Positions 1 to 5,343 of a stretch of 11,976 nt of DNA are shown here, one piece after another. Position numbers and translations under genes: made by a program. Below the pieces are notes generated by a model. It searched no databases, had not been told where the DNA came from, and was given only the letters and a program-made list of their open reading frames with translations. Position 1 is the first letter of the stretch. Each line of letters begins with the position of its first letter. The stretch is from the NCBI GenBank assembly GCA_005878415.1, contig VBMM01000061.1, positions 2,876-14,851 of the forward strand. Reading direction: 5' to 3'. The DNA is from Methanobacteriota archaeon. Its GTDB lineage: Archaea > Thermoplasmatota > Thermoplasmata > RBG-16-68-12.

Positions 1-56
1 CCGAACGGCTCCAGGGGCCTCCGGTGCGTCGCCCACCTTCCGGCGTCGGCCCGGAA

Positions 57-68
57 GGTTTATCGGCC
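57..68 (+). promoter_or_regulatory. TATA box of the purine-salvage operon
   Basis: The stretch GGTTTATCGG contains TTTATCGG at 59-66, close to the archaeal TATA consensus YTTAWANN (one mismatch at the sixth base). Its centre lies about 27 bp before the ATG at 90. Transcription would then begin at or next to that ATG, giving a leaderless mRNA. This spacing recurs at other genes in the window and is the main reason to prefer the start at 90. Confidence 0.6.
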
Positions 69-89
69 GACGGCTTCTCGTCGGCTTCC

Positions 90-815
90 ATGGCGTCGCC
101 CCTCGTGGGGATCATTGGAGGCTCTGCGCTCGGAGACGCGTTCGATCTCGAGGACGAGCAGGCGCGGTTCCTGGTGACGCCCCACGGTGCGCCGAGCGAT
201 CCGCCCCGCATCGGCAAGCATGGCGAGCGGACGGTCGCGTTCCTCCCGCGCCACGGGAAGGATCACCGCATCCCGCCGCACAAGCTGAATCACCGGGCGA
301 ACGTGTGGGCGCTCAAGGAGCTCGGGGTGACGCACATCCTCGGGACCTCGTCCACCGGCTCGCTGAAGAAGACGATCCGGCCGGGGACGTTCGTGGTGCC
401 TGACGACTTCGTCTCCTACTGGGACATCCCGACGTACTTCGACGAGCGGGTGGTGCACTCGACGCCGTCCCTCGACGACGGATTGCGTAAGGCGCTCGTC
501 ACAGGGGCCCAGGACGCCAAGGCCACGGTCCGCGGGCAAGGCGTGTACGTGCAGACGACGGGCCCGCGCCTCGAGACGCGCGCGGAGGTCGCGTACTTCA
601 GGACGATCGGCGACGTCGTCGGGATGACGATGGCCTCCGAGGCCACGCTCGCGAGCGAACTCGGGATCCCGTATGCCGCCCTGTGCACCGTCGATAACTT
701 CGCGAACGGAATCGTGGACGAGCCGCTGACGTTCGAGGCGATCCGGGAGACGCAGCGGGCGAACGCGGACCTGACGCGGTCGATCGTCGTGCATGCGCTG
801 GGGCACATCGGATGA
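90..815 (+). CDS. 5'-methylthioadenosine/methylthioinosine phosphorylase
   Basis: This 241-residue protein belongs to the trimeric purine nucleoside phosphorylase/MTAP family. Such enzymes use phosphate to split a 5'-methylthio-nucleoside into free purine and 5-methylthioribose-1-phosphate in the cytosol. Visible motifs are the N-terminal phosphate loop GIIGGSALGD (residues 8-16), HRIPPHKLNHRAN (59-71), GTSSTGSL (85-92), TTGPRLETRAE (156-166) and GDVVGMTMASEA (174-185). Human MTAP carries a TDYD motif in the purine pocket; here the matching stretch reads VDNFANG (201-207) with an Asn. That resembles methylthioinosine phosphorylases and suggests a 6-oxopurine substrate. This specificity is inferred. 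The stop overlaps the next gene's ATG (ATGA), so translation is probably coupled. An upstream GTG at 24 would add 22 low-complexity residues and would ignore the TATA spacing, so ATG 90 is preferred. An ordinary MTA phosphorylase remains possible. Confidence 0.88.
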   Translation: MASPLVGIIGGSALGDAFDLEDEQARFLVTPHGAPSDPPRIGKHGERTVAFLPRHGKDHRIPPHKLNHRANVWALKELGVTHILGTSSTGSLKKTIRPGTFVVPDDFVSYWDIPTYFDERVVHSTPSLDDGLRKALVTGAQDAKATVRGQGVYVQTTGPRLETRAEVAYFRTIGDVVGMTMASEATLASELGIPYAALCTVDNFANGIVDEPLTFEAIRETQRANADLTRSIVVHALGHIG

Positions 816-2068
816 GCATCCTGATCAAGGACGTGCAGCTCGAGGGCGACGTCACCCAGATCTACATCGAAGGCAACCGAATCGCGGAGATCGGAAAGAG
901 ACGGGAGGCCGACACCGTCCTCGACGGCAAGGGGCGCATCGCGCTCCCCGGGCTCGTGAACCTGCACACGCACGCGGCCATGAGCCTGTTCCGCGGCTAC
1001 GGGGACGACATGGACCTATCAACGTGGCTCGAGACGCGGATCTGGCCCGCGGAGGCGCGGCTCACGCCGGACGACGTCTACTGGGGGACGAAGCTGGCCT
1101 GCCTCGAGATGATCAAGAGCGGCACGACGACGTTCAACGACATGTACTTCCACGAGGACCAGGCGGCGAAGGCCGCGAAGGAGATGGGCCTCCGCGCGTT
1201 CCTTGCGGAAGGGATCGTGGACCTCAACGATCCGGAGCGCGCGGCGAAGCAGCTCCGGGCCGCGGACGAGGCGAACCGCAAGATCGAGTCCCTCCGGACC
1301 GACCGCATCAACGGCGTCCTCGGACCCCATGCGATCTACACGGTCTCGAAGGATTCCCTCCTGCGGATCCGAGAGCTCGCGGACAAGACCGGCTCCCTGA
1401 TCCACATCCACCTCTCGGAGACGAAGCGAGAGGTCGACGACTGCCTCGTGGAGAACGGGATGCGGCCCGCCAGGTACCTCGACTCGATCGGCTTCCTCGC
1501 GAAGGACGTGATCGCGGCCCACGGATGCTGGCTCGACGCGGGCGAGATCGAGGTCCTCGCGCACACCGGCACAATGGTCGCCCACTGTCCCGTCTCGAAC
1601 ATGAAGCTTGCGACCGGCCAGGCTATGGCCTACGTCGCGATGAAGGAGATGGGCCTCGTGATGGGGCTCGGCACGGACGGCGCCGCGAGCAACAACAACC
1701 TGGACATGTTCGAGACGATGAAGGTCGCGGCCCTGCTGCAGAAGCACGCCCACGGCGATCCGAAAGTCCTGCCCGCGCGCGAGGCGTTCGAACTCGCGAC
1801 GCTCGGCGGCGCGCGGGCGCTCGGGGTCGATGCGGGGATCATCGGCGTCGGTCGCCTCGCGGACCTCATCTTGATCGACCCGAGGCGGGCCGAGTTCACT
1901 CCCCGCCACGACGACGTCAGCAACTGGGTCTATTCGGCGCACGGGAACATCGTCGACACGCTGATCTGCGACGGCCAGGTCCTGATGCGGGGACGCCGGG
2001 TGAAGGGCGAGGCGGAGATCCTCGAGAAGGCGGCGGCGGTCGCGCGGGATCTCGTGTCGAGGGCGTGA
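812..2068 (+). CDS. mtaD: 5'-methylthioadenosine/S-adenosylhomocysteine (5'-deoxyadenosine) deaminase
   Basis: This 418-residue amidohydrolase removes the 6-amino group from the adenine of SAM by-products: MTA to methylthioinosine, SAH to S-inosylhomocysteine, and in the archaeal DadD enzymes also 5'-deoxyadenosine to 5'-deoxyinosine. The metal-binding HxH is at His52 and His54 in NLHTHAAMSLFRGYGDDMD. Further family signatures are His173 (GPHAIYT), HIHLSET with His200 and Glu203, His237 (AAHGCWL), HCPVSNMKLATG (258-269) and the metal/catalytic Asp289 in GLGTDGAASNNN. Length and domain order are normal for the MtaD/DadD family. It begins inside the stop of the phosphorylase (4-base overlap) and ends 2 bases before the phosphoribosyltransferase, a tight operon. 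The context favours MTA or 5'-deoxyadenosine recycling over a standalone SAH role. Exact substrate preference cannot be read from the sequence. Confidence 0.93.
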   Translation: MSILIKDVQLEGDVTQIYIEGNRIAEIGKRREADTVLDGKGRIALPGLVNLHTHAAMSLFRGYGDDMDLSTWLETRIWPAEARLTPDDVYWGTKLACLEMIKSGTTTFNDMYFHEDQAAKAAKEMGLRAFLAEGIVDLNDPERAAKQLRAADEANRKIESLRTDRINGVLGPHAIYTVSKDSLLRIRELADKTGSLIHIHLSETKREVDDCLVENGMRPARYLDSIGFLAKDVIAAHGCWLDAGEIEVLAHTGTMVAHCPVSNMKLATGQAMAYVAMKEMGLVMGLGTDGAASNNNLDMFETMKVAALLQKHAHGDPKVLPAREAFELATLGGARALGVDAGIIGVGRLADLILIDPRRAEFTPRHDDVSNWVYSAHGNIVDTLICDGQVLMRGRRVKGEAEILEKAAAVARDLVSRA

Positions 2069-2070
2069 CG

Positions 2071-2634
2071 ATGGCCCTCGAGCGACTCCGGGCGAGCCTC
2101 GCCGAGTGCCCCGTGGTCCGCTTTGGCGAGTATGAGTATTTCGTCCATCCGATCACGGACGGCATCCCGCTCGGACGGCCCGAGGTGCTCGACGAGGTCC
2201 TGACCGAACTCGCGCGGATCGCCGACTGGTCGCGCTGCGACAAGATCGTCACGGCGGAGTCGATGGGCTTCCCGCTCGCCTCGGGCGTCGCGCTCCGCGT
2301 CCGCAAGCCGTACGTCTTCGTTCGGAAGCGGCGGTACGGGCTTCCCGGCGAAGTCTCCCTGAAGCAGACGACGGGATACTCGAAGACGGACATGTTCATC
2401 AACAACGTGCACCCGGGGGACCGGGTCGTCTTCGTCGACGACGTCATCTCGACGGGCGGCACGCTCCTTTCGATCGTCAAGGCGCTCCGGACGATCGGCG
2501 CGGAGGTCGTGGACATCCTGATCGTCTTCGAGAAGACCAGGGAGAGGACCCGCATGGAGAAAGAGCTTGGCTTGCGGATCAAGACGCTGATGAAAGTCGA
2601 CGTGGTCGGCGGGAAGCTCGTCGAGAGGACCTAG
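2071..2634 (+). CDS. hpt: Hypoxanthine (guanine) phosphoribosyltransferase, archaeal type
   Basis: This 187-residue type I phosphoribosyltransferase joins hypoxanthine (and possibly guanine) with PRPP to give IMP (GMP). The PRPP loop is VVFVDDVISTGGT at residues 119-131. Other stretches typical of the archaeal Hpt subfamily are YFVHPITDGIPL (23-34), KIVTAESMGFPLA (58-70), RKRRYGLPGE (85-94) and TTGYSKTDMFINN (100-112). The length fits the family. It is the third gene of the operon, starting 2 bases after the deaminase stop. It would consume the hypoxanthine released if the operon deaminates before phosphorolysis. An adenine phosphoribosyltransferase would be expected instead if free adenine were the product; related archaeal sequences are sometimes annotated as apt, so assays matter. 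Its TAG stop lies in the palindrome CTAG shared with the convergent antiporter gene. Confidence 0.88.
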   Translation: MALERLRASLAECPVVRFGEYEYFVHPITDGIPLGRPEVLDEVLTELARIADWSRCDKIVTAESMGFPLASGVALRVRKPYVFVRKRRYGLPGEVSLKQTTGYSKTDMFINNVHPGDRVVFVDDVISTGGTLLSIVKALRTIGAEVVDILIVFEKTRERTRMEKELGLRIKTLMKVDVVGGKLVERT

Positions 2635-3893
2635 CGGGGGTCCGCGGCCGCCTCGGCCCTCGCGCGGCGCCGCTCGTCGTCGACGCCGGCCAGGGCCCTC
2701 TTGAAGAGCGGGGCCGGGAGCACCGAGACGAGGATCATCACGACGACGAGCACGGAGAACAGCGACTCCTTGATCACGCTCGCGCTGAGGGCGGCTAGCG
2801 CGACGATCAGGCCAACCTCCCCCCGAGGCGTCATGCCCCATCCGACCGCGAGCGCCTCGTGGCGGGTCATCTTCGTCAACCGGGCGGGGATGCCGCAGCC
2901 GACGACCTTCGAGAGGATCGCGACGACCGTGAGGACGGCCCCGAAGACGAGGAGGGCGACGTCCCCGAGGGCCAACGGAAGATTCACCCGGAGCCCGAGC
3001 GAGATGAAGAAGATCGGCGTGAAAATCGCGCCGAGATATCCGGCGCCCTCCGTGAAGTCCTCGCGGAGCGGCGTGCTGGCGAACAGCGTCCCGGCGAGGA
3101 ATGCGCCGACGACCGCGGAGAGGCCGACGATCTCCGCGACGAAGGCGTAGAGGAACGTGACCGCCATCGCGATGATGAATCCGCCGTGCTTGAGACCGAG
3201 TTTCATCCCTTCGACCTGGATGCGCACGACGACCCGCCGGAAGAAGACGATCCCCACCGCCATCCCGACTCCGATGAAGGCGAGCGCCGCGAGCACCAGG
3301 AGGCCGATCGAGAGCGGGTCGACCTCACCGCGGCTCGCGCCGACGACGAGCGACAGGACGACGAGGCTCAGGATGTCGTCGACCACGGCGGCTCCCATGA
3401 TCGTCTGGGCCACCGGTTCCCTCATGAGGCCGAGGTCCAAGAGGACCGACGCGGCGATCGCAGTGCTCGTTGCGGTCAACGTCGCACCCATGAAGATCGC
3501 CATCGTGAACTGGGTGCCGCTGGTCCCCACCGCGTTCGACGGGACGAGCAGGTACGCCGTCACGAACCCGAGGACGAACGGCAACGCGACGCCGCCGGCC
3601 GCCACGAGGACGTTCTTCGTCGTGTAGATGGCTCGGAAGTCGCTCTCCAATCCAATCAGGAAGAGCAGGAAGATCGCGCCGAGCCCCGCGAAGCTCGCCA
3701 CGAGCGACTGATCGAACGGATAGAGATTGAAATAGAAGCCGAGGACGCTCGGTCCGATCAGGATGCCGAGTGCGATCTCGCCTACGATCGTGGGCTGGTG
3801 GAACCGCTTGATCGTCAGGTGGCTCAGCGTTGCGAGGACGAGCAAGATCGTGAGCTGCTGGTAGATCGCCTCGGTCCCGAGGGCCATCGACAT
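2631..3893 (-). CDS. CPA2 family cation/proton antiporter (Na+/H+ or K+/H+)
   Basis: This 420-residue, very hydrophobic membrane protein of about 12 predicted spans exchanges monovalent cations for protons. Family signs are the N-terminal helix QLTILLVLATLSHL followed by PTIVGEIALGILIGPSVLG (34-52), LLFLIGLESDF (76-86), the unwound TATSTAIAAS segment (140-149) and paired acidic residues Asp172-Asp173 in VVDDILSLVVL, which mark the ion-binding site of electrogenic NapA-like members. GWGMTPRGEVGLIVA (351-365) is the conserved late-helix motif. The chain ends soon after the last span in a charged tail, so it lacks the C-terminal TrkA-N domain of KefB/C-type members. The ATG at 3893 is given as start; Met3 at 3887 fits the TATA spacing (3908-3915) slightly better for a leaderless mRNA. 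The ion cannot be told from sequence. Confidence 0.9.
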   Translation of the reverse strand: MSMALGTEAIYQQLTILLVLATLSHLTIKRFHQPTIVGEIALGILIGPSVLGFYFNLYPFDQSLVASFAGLGAIFLLFLIGLESDFRAIYTTKNVLVAAGGVALPFVLGFVTAYLLVPSNAVGTSGTQFTMAIFMGATLTATSTAIAASVLLDLGLMREPVAQTIMGAAVVDDILSLVVLSLVVGASRGEVDPLSIGLLVLAALAFIGVGMAVGIVFFRRVVVRIQVEGMKLGLKHGGFIIAMAVTFLYAFVAEIVGLSAVVGAFLAGTLFASTPLREDFTEGAGYLGAIFTPIFFISLGLRVNLPLALGDVALLVFGAVLTVVAILSKVVGCGIPARLTKMTRHEALAVGWGMTPRGEVGLIVALAALSASVIKESLFSVLVVVMILVSVLPAPLFKRALAGVDDERRRARAEAAADPR

Positions 3894-3907
3894 CCGAATG
3901 GACTCGA

Positions 3908-3915
3908 CCTATAAA
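3908..3915 (-). promoter_or_regulatory. TATA box of the antiporter gene
   Basis: Read on the minus strand this is TTTATAGG, a full match to the archaeal YTTAWANN consensus. Its centre is about 24 bp before the A of Met3 (3887) and 18 bp before the first ATG (3893). Initiation is therefore likely near or inside the first codons, which favours Met3. The plus-strand reading (CTATAAAA) is also TATA-like, but no convincing gene starts at the matching distance on that strand. Confidence 0.6.
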
Positions 3916-4038
3916 ATTCTCAGCGCGCGAGACGCGGTGCGTCGGCTCGGAGCGCCCAACGCGAAACTCGGAGTTCGAGACACCAAGAGGTCGATGGACA
4001 AACGAGAAGACGATTCCTATGGAGAGATTGGCCGCGGC

Positions 4039-4179
4039 CTACGTAGAACGCTTCGAGCGGCTGCGGCGGGCCTCGTCCTCGGTCACGATCACGCTCAAGT
4101 GGAGAACGCCGCGATCCGGGTCCGGGTCGTATCGGACGCTGCGACCTTCGGACAAGATTTTGTGGAACTGAATTTTCAC
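4039..4179 (-). CDS. Possible small protein, 46 residues, unknown
   Basis: No family recognised. From a GTG at 4179 the frame reads 46 residues, beginning MKIQFHKILSEGRSVRYDPD and ending in a basic tail (EDEARRSRSKRST). The middle has a plausible beta-strand pattern (GVLHLSVIVT). Third codon positions are mostly G or C, as in the neighbouring genes. A TTATG-containing AT-rich stretch at 4205-4212 lies about 29 bp before the GTG, the leaderless spacing seen elsewhere here, though it matches the TATA consensus poorly. An alternative GTG at 4200 would give 53 residues. A 50-codon plus-strand frame (4019-4171) shares the same third positions, so codon bias cannot choose between strands. The minus reading is preferred because its residues look less like the Ser/Arg-rich output of antisense frames. 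Confidence 0.35.
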   Translation of the reverse strand: MKIQFHKILSEGRSVRYDPDPDRGVLHLSVIVTEDEARRSRSKRST

Positions 4180-4340
4180 GGTTTCCCAGAGTACGAACAC
4201 CGCCGAAACATAATGAAACGCGATGACGTGGTTCTCCGCTGCGATACGTGATAACGAATCGCACGGCGCCGGCGCTTGCGTGCTCTCGTTGATGACAGGA
4301 GAAAAAGAAGGGATGGGACAGAGGGATCGAGACGGCGAGG
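4172..4340. other. AT-richer intergenic stretch, no clear gene
   Basis: The 447 bases between the antiporter start and the first regulator are the least gene-like in the window. Apart from the antiporter TATA box, the possible 46-residue gene, and a pyrimidine tract near 4299-4310, I see no known RNA, repeat or conserved coding frame. Longer open frames on either strand here (3898-4251 plus, 3920-4264 minus) have Arg/Pro-rich or erratic codon use and are not convincing. Confidence 0.4.
4299..4310 (-). terminator. Pyrimidine-rich terminator after the first regulator
   Basis: About 30 bases past the TAG at 4341-4343, the minus strand reads CTTCTTTTTCTCC. Archaeal RNA polymerase terminates at such T-rich runs without needing a hairpin, and none is seen here. 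Confidence 0.4.
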
Positions 4341-4748
4341 CTACTGCTTCAGCATGTCGAGGCCGTTCCAGTCACCGCCGAAATCCTTGACTTGACCGGT
4401 CGCGAGCTGGAACCGCGCGCGGAGCTTGCCGTTCTCGAAGAAGATGTACGCGTTGCGCAGGCACGAGGTGTAGAGGTTCTTCCGCTTGCCCTTCTGCGTC
4501 AGGATTCGCTCGACGCACTGGATGAGCCCGACTTCTTCCAGAATTCGGATCTTGCGGTAGCACGCTGCGATCGGGATGCCGTACCGCTGGCTGATCTCCT
4601 GGGCGCTGATCTTCCGCTTGTACGTCGCGAGGAGGATCTTCGCGCTGTATTCGTCGGTCAGGAGCTGGGATGCCTCGAGGGGGGAGAGAAGCTTCGAGGT
4701 CCCTTGGAATTCGGCGTCGTTGTTCAGCGGAGTGGTGTTATCCTCCAC
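4341..4748 (-). CDS. Winged-helix transcriptional regulator (paralogue A)
   Basis: This 135-residue protein is a predicted DNA-binding regulator of the ArsR-like winged-helix type common in Thermoplasmatota. A 27-residue polar leader precedes LLTDEYSAKILLATYKRK. The helix-turn-helix then follows at about 46-72 (ISAQEISQRYGIPIAACYRK), with a wing around TQKGKRKNLYTS (84-95) and a C-terminal beta-rich part that holds Trp near the end (GGDWNGL). It is about 40 percent identical by eye to the next gene upstream, and both keep the identical block IPIAACYRKI. The start is GTG, with GAGGGG upstream as a modest ribosome binding site. A full-consensus TATA box at 4794-4801 implies a leader of about 23 bases. 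Twin palindromes just upstream suggest autoregulation or cross-regulation by its paralogue. No sensor motif is visible, so the signal is unknown. Confidence 0.85.
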   Translation of the reverse strand: MEDNTTPLNNDAEFQGTSKLLSPLEASQLLTDEYSAKILLATYKRKISAQEISQRYGIPIAACYRKIRILEEVGLIQCVERILTQKGKRKNLYTSCLRNAYIFFENGKLRARFQLATGQVKDFGGDWNGLDMLKQ

Positions 4749-4793
4749 GGTTCCAACCCCTCTTGCTTGTGCGCGGTCGATGATTTTTTGGGA

Positions 4794-4801
4794 TATTTAA
4801 G
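4794..4801 (-). promoter_or_regulatory. TATA box of regulator A
   Basis: On the minus strand this reads CTTAAATA, a perfect YTTAWANN match. Expected initiation is near 4771, about 23 bases before the GTG at 4748. The first palindromic operator (4811-4821) starts about 9 bp upstream of it, next to the place where the transcription factor B element would lie. Confidence 0.7.
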
Positions 4802-4810
4802 CTATCGCGC

Positions 4811-4821
4811 TTGATTATCAA
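4811..4821. promoter_or_regulatory. Palindromic operator, proximal copy
   Basis: TTGATTATCAA is a perfect inverted repeat (TTGAT/ATCAA) around one central base. With flanks, the repeated unit is CTTGATTATCAAA (4810-4822). It abuts the predicted B-recognition region of regulator A's promoter, so a bound protein could block factor B or polymerase. The likely binder is regulator A or its paralogue; this is inferred from position alone. Confidence 0.6.
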
Positions 4822-4822
4822 A

Positions 4823-4830
4823 CAAAAAAC
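4823..4830 (-). terminator. T-run, possible terminator of regulator B
   Basis: On the minus strand GTTTTTTG lies about 55 bases past the stop of regulator B and between the two palindromes. Its base composition and place fit a T-rich archaeal terminator that would keep B's transcript out of the next gene. It could equally be only a flexible spacer between operators. Confidence 0.3.
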
Positions 4831-4842
4831 TCGTTTGCCTCC

Positions 4843-4853
4843 TTGATTATCAA
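4843..4853. promoter_or_regulatory. Palindromic operator, distal copy
   Basis: This is an exact second copy of TTGATTATCAA, in the same 13-base unit CTTGATTATCAAA (4842-4854). It is 32 bp from the proximal copy, about three helical turns, so two dimers would sit on the same face of the DNA. No other full copy was seen in the window. Confidence 0.6.
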
Positions 4854-4883
4854 AACGCCACAAACGCGGGCGCGTGCGCGCGC

Positions 4884-5228
4884 TCACGTGTCGAGGGCCG
4901 CGTTCAGCTCGATCCACTTTCCGCTGATGTCCTTCTCCCCGTCGAACTCGAACTTGACCTTGAAGATCCCGTCCTGGTACACGAGCTGCGCGGACTTCAG
5001 GAGGGAGCGGTACAGCTTCATCGTCTTCCCCTTCGGGGTCGTGACGATCTCCGCGACATTCAGGAACCCGGCCTGCTCGAGCTCGTGAATCTTGCGGTAG
5101 CATGCAGCGATCGGGATGTCGTACTTGTCGCTAATCTCTTGCACGGACCGAGAGACGGTCTGCGTCGCGACGAGAATCCGCTCTGCGTACTCGTCCGTGA
5201 GCAAGCGCGAGACGTCCTTTTCTCGCAT
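4884..5228 (-). CDS. Winged-helix transcriptional regulator (paralogue B)
   Basis: This 114-residue protein has the same architecture as regulator A without its polar N-terminal leader. It begins almost directly with LLTDEYAERILVATQTVSRS, then the helix-turn-helix VQEISDKYDIPIAACYRKI (about 29-47), a wing at TTPKGKTMKLYRSL (63-76) and a C-terminal strand-rich part ending ISGKWIEL. The ATG at 5228 lies about 26 bp from an AT-rich promoter box, so the mRNA is probably leaderless. It is followed by 135 bases that hold regulator A's promoter and operators, so the two genes can be expressed separately. The pair looks like a tandem duplication that has since diverged. Ligand and targets are not evident. 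The recognition helix block is nearly unchanged from A, so the two may share DNA sites. Confidence 0.83.
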   Translation of the reverse strand: MREKDVSRLLTDEYAERILVATQTVSRSVQEISDKYDIPIAACYRKIHELEQAGFLNVAEIVTTPKGKTMKLYRSLLKSAQLVYQDGIFKVKFEFDGEKDISGKWIELNAALDT

Positions 5229-5248
5229 TGCTCGTCATTCACCCATGC

Positions 5249-5258
5249 GTATTAATTC
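5249..5258 (-). promoter_or_regulatory. AT-rich promoter box of regulator B
   Basis: On the minus strand this reads GAATTAATAC. Its centre is about 26 bp upstream of the ATG at 5228, as expected for a leaderless transcript. The match to the TATA consensus is partial. A lone TTGAT half of the operator motif occurs at 5282-5286 further upstream, but no second half is present. Confidence 0.5.
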
Positions 5259-5343
5259 AGCTATCTATCCGGTTCTCGGATTTGATACTCGCGGACCACC
5301 GGAGGCCGGCCGCCATCGTGAGCCTGCGACGTGTCCGATCGGC

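Noticed and set aside
793..2070. A 426-codon frame that reads into hpt from inside the deaminase region
   Set aside because: The upstream part is an Arg/Gly/Pro-rich shadow of mtaD; the real hpt protein begins at the ATG at 2071, where family similarity starts.
2859..3914. A 351-codon plus-strand frame opposite the antiporter
   Set aside because: Extremely Glu/Asp/Arg rich, the typical antisense image of a hydrophobic membrane protein gene.
4019..4171. A 50-codon plus-strand frame starting ATG at 4019
   Set aside because: It has the same G/C-rich third positions as the minus-strand candidate, but its residues (Ser/Arg/Thr runs) look like an antisense image and there is no TATA box at a suitable distance.
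4870..4883. Alternating purine-pyrimidine tract GCGCGTGCGCGCGC, a possible Z-DNA former
   Set aside because: Only 14 bases and in a GC-rich genome where such runs arise by chance; nothing ties it to a function beyond lying after a stop codon.
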